This document shows positions 59,326-64,000 of a stretch of DNA of 64,000 nt, in pieces. The DNA comes from Zerene cesonia (taxonomy: Eukaryota > Arthropoda > Insecta > Lepidoptera > Pieridae), in the NCBI RefSeq assembly GCF_012273895.1, contig NW_024045132.1:372001-436000 (forward strand), in the 5' to 3' direction. The translations under genes and the position numbers were made by a program. Position 1 is the stretch's first letter. The number at the start of each line of letters is the position of its first letter. The notes beneath the pieces are model-generated. The model did no database searches. It was not told where the DNA came from and saw nothing but the letters and a program-made list of their open reading frames with translations.

Positions 59326-62300
59326 AAAATAATGATTTCGTATAATTTGGAATTTGGATTTATTTCTATTTATGCGTCTATTTTGTTCAATATATTTTAT
59401 AAAACAGATTAAAATTATTATTTATGTAATAAGAGTATTATTTTTAAACACGCGACGTAATTAAAATTTAACATTTACTCTAAAATTTGCAATTTTGTAG
59501 GAATTTATCAATCAAGAAATTATCAACGTTCTATCTGGCGAAAGTTACGTGATCACGAGAATTGAGAATACGTAATTCCTGTCAATAACATTTGGCACGC
59601 CTCGCCAATACGGTGTAGTGTACATTGATATGGACATGAATGAACACTCAAATTTGTTAAAATTACCATCCAATGCGTTACGCGCTATGACGTTTATTGT
59701 TATGCCATTTAGACAAGTGAAATACTTTCCAATATAAGGTTTTGTGCTGTCTAAAATAAAGTATATTTAAATCAAGTTGTAACGTGGAAAATTTATATTC
59801 TTAAACAGCACTAATGAAAACACAAACACGGTAGAAACAAAAGATTTCAACGCGCTTTGTTTCTAAATACTACACGAAGTAACCTTTTTTATTTATGTGA
59901 TACTATAATACGTAATATTTCTATATTTAATATGAACTATGTTTATTTTTTTTTGCAAAATATTCTGTATAATATAATAGAAATTAAACGTAACTGAAGT
60001 ATGATATTACAAATAATACAATAGATGAACATTGAAAGTACAAACAAATAAAGAGTTTTGCTCGGAATACAGACAAAAGTTTAAAAATAACTTAAGTATT
60101 TACATTGCAACATGAGAGCATTAGATCCACTATTGGGTGATAAACAATGACTGAAGGTAAGGTCAAAGCTTCAACCGGTCTGCTCTCCCTGAGGTCTATG
60201 GACTTTCTCATAAACTTGTGATTCAACTACGTGCAGTCAAGGAAACAAAATGTCAGTAGTAATAGAAATATTTCACACAATTTATAACACCCATCTTTAC
60301 ATTATGAAAGGAGTCTGTTTGACAAGTTTATTTTTTATATTTCTCAATTGCGTAACATGGTTGCAATGAATGTTTAAGTCTTCTCTTTATTTATAAATAA
60401 AAGAAAATAAATCAAAATATCTAGATAAACTCCTGTATTAACAACAAATAAAACGAAATTTATTTGAAAGACATACTTTCTATATTAACTTTATTATGCA
60501 TAATATGCTTGCATGCTTTCTATATTATATTTATATTTCATCACATGTCTGGACAATGCGGCTATTAATCAAAGAGAAACCAGTCGTGGTGAGTTATTTT
60601 AGTAATATATCAGCAAACAATGACTGGAGAACCTTTGTCGCTCAATTTGATTGTCAGCTTAACTAGGGTCAAACAGTGACACGATAATTACAATATGTTA
60701 ACAAGATATTAGGTCGCGTTGTTTGTGTTTGTGGTGATTACGTCAAAATTTCATTAGATGTAAATACCTACTTATTAAGCGGTCAAAACTGTGTTTCATT
60801 GTTGTCATCTTGTGATAATTAATATTAAAAATAATCAAGTACCTACCAATTTGATTACTGTACAATTCGGAAATGAAACAATCTCTAGAATGAATACACT
60901 TAACATTTCACTAGTGCATAATGTTTGTAGACTGTTCGTAGAGTGATTTATTTTAGTAAAAATACCTTAACAGTCCACATAATTTGCACCTACCTTCTAA
61001 ATAACTAGCACAGTATTACTATAATCTAACTTAGGTATATTTATATGAGTTCATTAAAACTTCACAGTTCAGTTATGACGAAGACCTAATTAAGAGTGAT
61101 TTATCATGAGTGATATTCTTAGTTTAATTTATGTAAAATCATTGAAAACAAAGTTGAATATGAATTTGTAACAAAAGTGTAGTCACGACAATTCAACAAA
61201 CATTTTAAAGACAGTCCTCTGGTACATGAGTGTTCAATGTACGTTATGTAATACGCAGAGTCGCGTAAACACTTTGTAGCACCCCGACAAATGATTGAAA
61301 TTATATCCGATGACGACGCCACGCCCTCCACTAAGATGTCAAGTTTTTACCGCTTTATGGCTATTTCGTCATCGCAGCTTTCTCCACTTCATTTACATAT
61401 TCTTACGTACATCTGTTTGTTTAAAAAAATTTCACCACGTAGCATCGACGTCTCGAAATATCGGTGTTTAATTATGGGTTTGTCTATTTACTAACACACG
61501 ACTGATTAGTAGATACTGTGACACCTACAGCATTTATTATTTAATGCTTTAACTTTTGTGGATTGCTCATGGAAATATTGGTAGGAAAACAGAAAACGTA
61601 GAATGTAGTGTGTTGACTTGAAATTTGTTGCAGTTATTATTCAAATAATATGCATAAAATGGAAACGATATGAATCACAAAGCATATTCTTACAATTTAC
61701 ATGTTTGAATCGTACATTGTACGTTGCATTTTTTCATAAGCACACGAGTTGTCAAAAACAATGGAATTTAATTTAGAACTTAAAATCTTATCTAATCTTT
61801 CGTAAATTTATTTCATAAGAAACAATAATGCTTGTTATGTTTTATTGTACTTTATACTTTAAAATGTTTATCTCACATGTTCTAAATAAGGTCAGAATTA
61901 CGATGGATACCATGTCCAAATTTAATTCATAATTCTGACGATGTTGCAATTAGTATTCATTATTTATAAACCTGCTTATACTCTATCTTTAACAATCATT
62001 TCTTATTCATCATCTTTAAAATGACGTTAAAGATTAACGTATTGTCATTTTTTATATGACTCGATTGATATTTTGATTTGTATTTAAGGTCAACCAAAAT
62101 TAGAATACATTGATACTTAATTTGTCAACAATTGATAGAATACGAAGAAAAATTTAGCATCAAATGCCATGTCATGTTGACTGCATTGATGGCATACCCG
62201 AAATGCATTACGCAAGATCCAGTTGGAGTTGGACTATATCCAACCAGCTGTGCAAATCGATTTTAGCCGCGGAAGAACACAAAGTTGATAATTATAGACC

Positions 62301-63096
62301 ATTTACAACACATACTGTTTTACAGTTATTCATACTCATGTTGAGATAAAATGCCAACAAAATTGTGTACACGTAGCATGGCTATTCCCGTAATTAAAGT
62401 GATTTTTAATTCGAATTAGATTGTCTTTTGTAGATAGAGTGCAATGAACTTCTAGCTGCGTAGATTTATATGTGTGTGTTAATGTTCGTATTATATCGTA
62501 TTATACATGATATCACAGCCGAGTGTTAAATAAAAACTGTTTATAAATCTATGTTTACAGAAGTGGGATTGCTGTGAATTAAACATTTATTCAATGATTC
62601 TTAGAAGGTAACTCTATACTTTGAAAATTATATAATATTAAGATAATGGTAATATATACAATAAATTTTCATCCTTTTAATACAAACAAATAACATATTT
62701 CTCAAAGTAGTAAGCAAAAGACTACTTAGAATTCCTTGTGATATATTTATTACGTATTGCATTCTTAAGATGAATACAGTTTATTCGTTCCGAAAGCCGT
62801 TTAGTTAATTGGACACTAATTCAATTCCTTAATAGCGATAGTTTTTAATTAACACCTGCGAGAATATTACATATTATATACATATTCTTACGTGATGCAC
62901 TAAAAATCTTACTTTATATTATTACGCCACGCTTTCAATGATGTTTATATAAATAAAAAAATATATTATAAATGAATGTCATTGTAAATATTTATTGCAT
63001 AAACGTAAAATAAATCAATTATCATTATAATCACTATTTGATTAAAAGAACATGGAAGTTCTTCGGTGGAGAGGGCAATTTCAATACTTTTGTTAA

Positions 63097-63515
63097 TTAA
63101 ATTTGTATTTTATCAGTGAGAGGCGGTACGTATAGGAGTTGTGCTAAATTACTACGAGCGTATCTGCCTCGTAGCTGAGGTGCCCCATGTCCCGGCCGAC
63201 CCCACAAAGAAGCCCAAGTTGCATGGTGCTGTTTCACACTTTCAGCTGAATTACGACGGCTCTGCTGTAAATAACATTATTTGATAAAGAGTTATTGTTC
63301 AATTATGATGTTATATTGGTTGTTAGAGGTTAACACTACAGCCTAAACTATATATAGCCTAAACTTTCTTTATTAGTAGATCAATCTCGAAATTTATTAT
63401 TTGTATCAACACCTACGTATAAAGTAAAACATTATCTACCTCCTTTTGTTGAGATTTTACCCGCATTTGCTGCTTCAACTGCCTCAAATAGTCTTCCGTC
63501 CTTATTTCTCTCCAT
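63097..63515 (-). CDS. Last two exons of an unrecognised protein (3' part only)
   Basis: I do not recognise the family. Exons on the minus strand: 63515-63440 and 63264-63097, with clean sites (TTATAG acceptor, GAG|GTAGAT donor, TTTACAG acceptor) and matching phase; the first visible exon enters in phase 2, so more exons lie beyond the right edge. The visible 80 residues begin WREIRTEDYLRQLKQQMRVK, a basic helical stretch. Next comes HHATWASLWGRPGHGAPQLR, whose Trp/Gly/Pro pattern looks like a conserved short motif. It ends LLYVPPLTDKIQI and a TAA stop at 63099-63097. No signal or membrane segment is seen in this part. Coding status rests on splice-phase agreement and composition, which would be unlikely by chance in this AT-rich surround. 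Confidence 0.65.
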
Positions 63516-64000
63516 CTATAATCAATACTCATCAGTTAATAATAATTTTTCAAGGTGTTTTGTTTTGATTCTTGCTTAACTTTTGTTTATACCCCATTAA
63601 TCTGTTGATAAAAGTGCCTAAAGCTATAGATAATCTTCGTATATAATGCCAAAGGTCAGTATGGGCCATATGTGTTATGTAATAAAAAATACGTCTTCAT
63701 TAAAGGCAATTGATTAGAAAGTGACATCGCGGTAGGCTGATGTAGGTCCAAATAGAGGTTTTGAATACGACGATTGCTTTGTGATTTTAATGCTCAAACT
63801 ATGTCATTCGTATTTTTAATTGTTAAATTCGGAGTTCTCAATTGCCAATTAAAACTGATAAAAACGTAGTTCATTAGCAAAGTAATATATCCCTTTATCT
63901 TTAATGTAATTCAAATTGTACGTTACTCGCTAACCTTTAAATGTTAACCCAAATGTGATTTCTGATTAAATGATATCTGAATTGATTATAGACCAGAAAA
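63516..64000. other. Right edge: probable intron of the unrecognised gene
   Basis: AT-rich sequence upstream (minus sense) of the exon at 63440-63515. No further exon could be identified before the window ends. Confidence 0.5.

Larger units (their letters stand above)
58641..63096. other. Intergenic AT-rich DNA
   Basis: No supported gene. Open frames of 60-71 codons (near 58.8, 61.2, 61.4 and 62.2 kb) lack splice context and codon bias. A repeat fragment with 'catcgtgaaagagttacaaa' lies near 58970; a palindrome and a SINE remnant are listed separately. Confidence 0.55.

Overview
This window reads as AT-rich nuclear DNA from a lepidopteran insect (moth or butterfly). All recognisable genes are eukaryotic, with GT-AG introns, long intergenic spaces and AATAAA poly(A) signals. 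The background is full of repeat types familiar from moth and butterfly genomes: tRNA-derived SINEs, Helitron-like insertions ending in GCTAGT, MITEs and LINE 3' tails. The species cannot be named from the sequence. A 1000-base run of N (48245-49244) is an assembly gap.

Seven loci can be supported by joining exons by hand at consensus splice sites with reading phase preserved. (1) 6864-7311 (+): an unrecognised 81-residue single-pass membrane protein. (2) 9973-11811 (-): Mlx/bigmax, a bHLH-zipper partner of Mondo/ChREBP, complete in five exons (209 aa). (3) 13451-22098 (+): an FBXO28-type F-box/coiled-coil protein, complete in seven exons (496 aa). (4) 31058-44074 (+): a secreted or membrane-tethered alpha-carbonic anhydrase with a full set of catalytic residues, seven exons (329 aa). 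(5) 45789-47185 (-): CCDC12, a spliceosome-associated coiled-coil protein, three exons (162 aa). (6) 49282-58433 (-): a secreted Gln/Thr-rich protein whose three-residue first exon lies 7.5 kb upstream and whose 3' end probably falls in the assembly gap. (7) 63097-63515 (-): the last two exons of an unrecognised protein that continues past the right edge.

The genes do not form a pathway or operon. Mlx and FBXO28 are divergent (about 1.6 kb between start codons), and carbonic anhydrase and CCDC12 are convergent. The rest (1-6.8 kb, 22.1-31 kb, the introns, 58.4-63.1 kb) holds repeats and no recognised coding sequence.

I found no clear new multi-gene system. The most unusual signal is a SINE-like family with a tRNA-Ser/Leu-like head and a short hairpin tail. 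Several copies sit in and around the carbonic anhydrase gene. Two are flanked by target-site duplications and end in near-perfect fold-backs; one of these is a spacerless 96-bp perfect palindrome. Other points worth checking are a stop codon that overlaps a perfect splice donor beside the gap, a 434-bp fold-back element, a 44-bp palindrome, and a degenerate repeat in the FBXO28 3' UTR.
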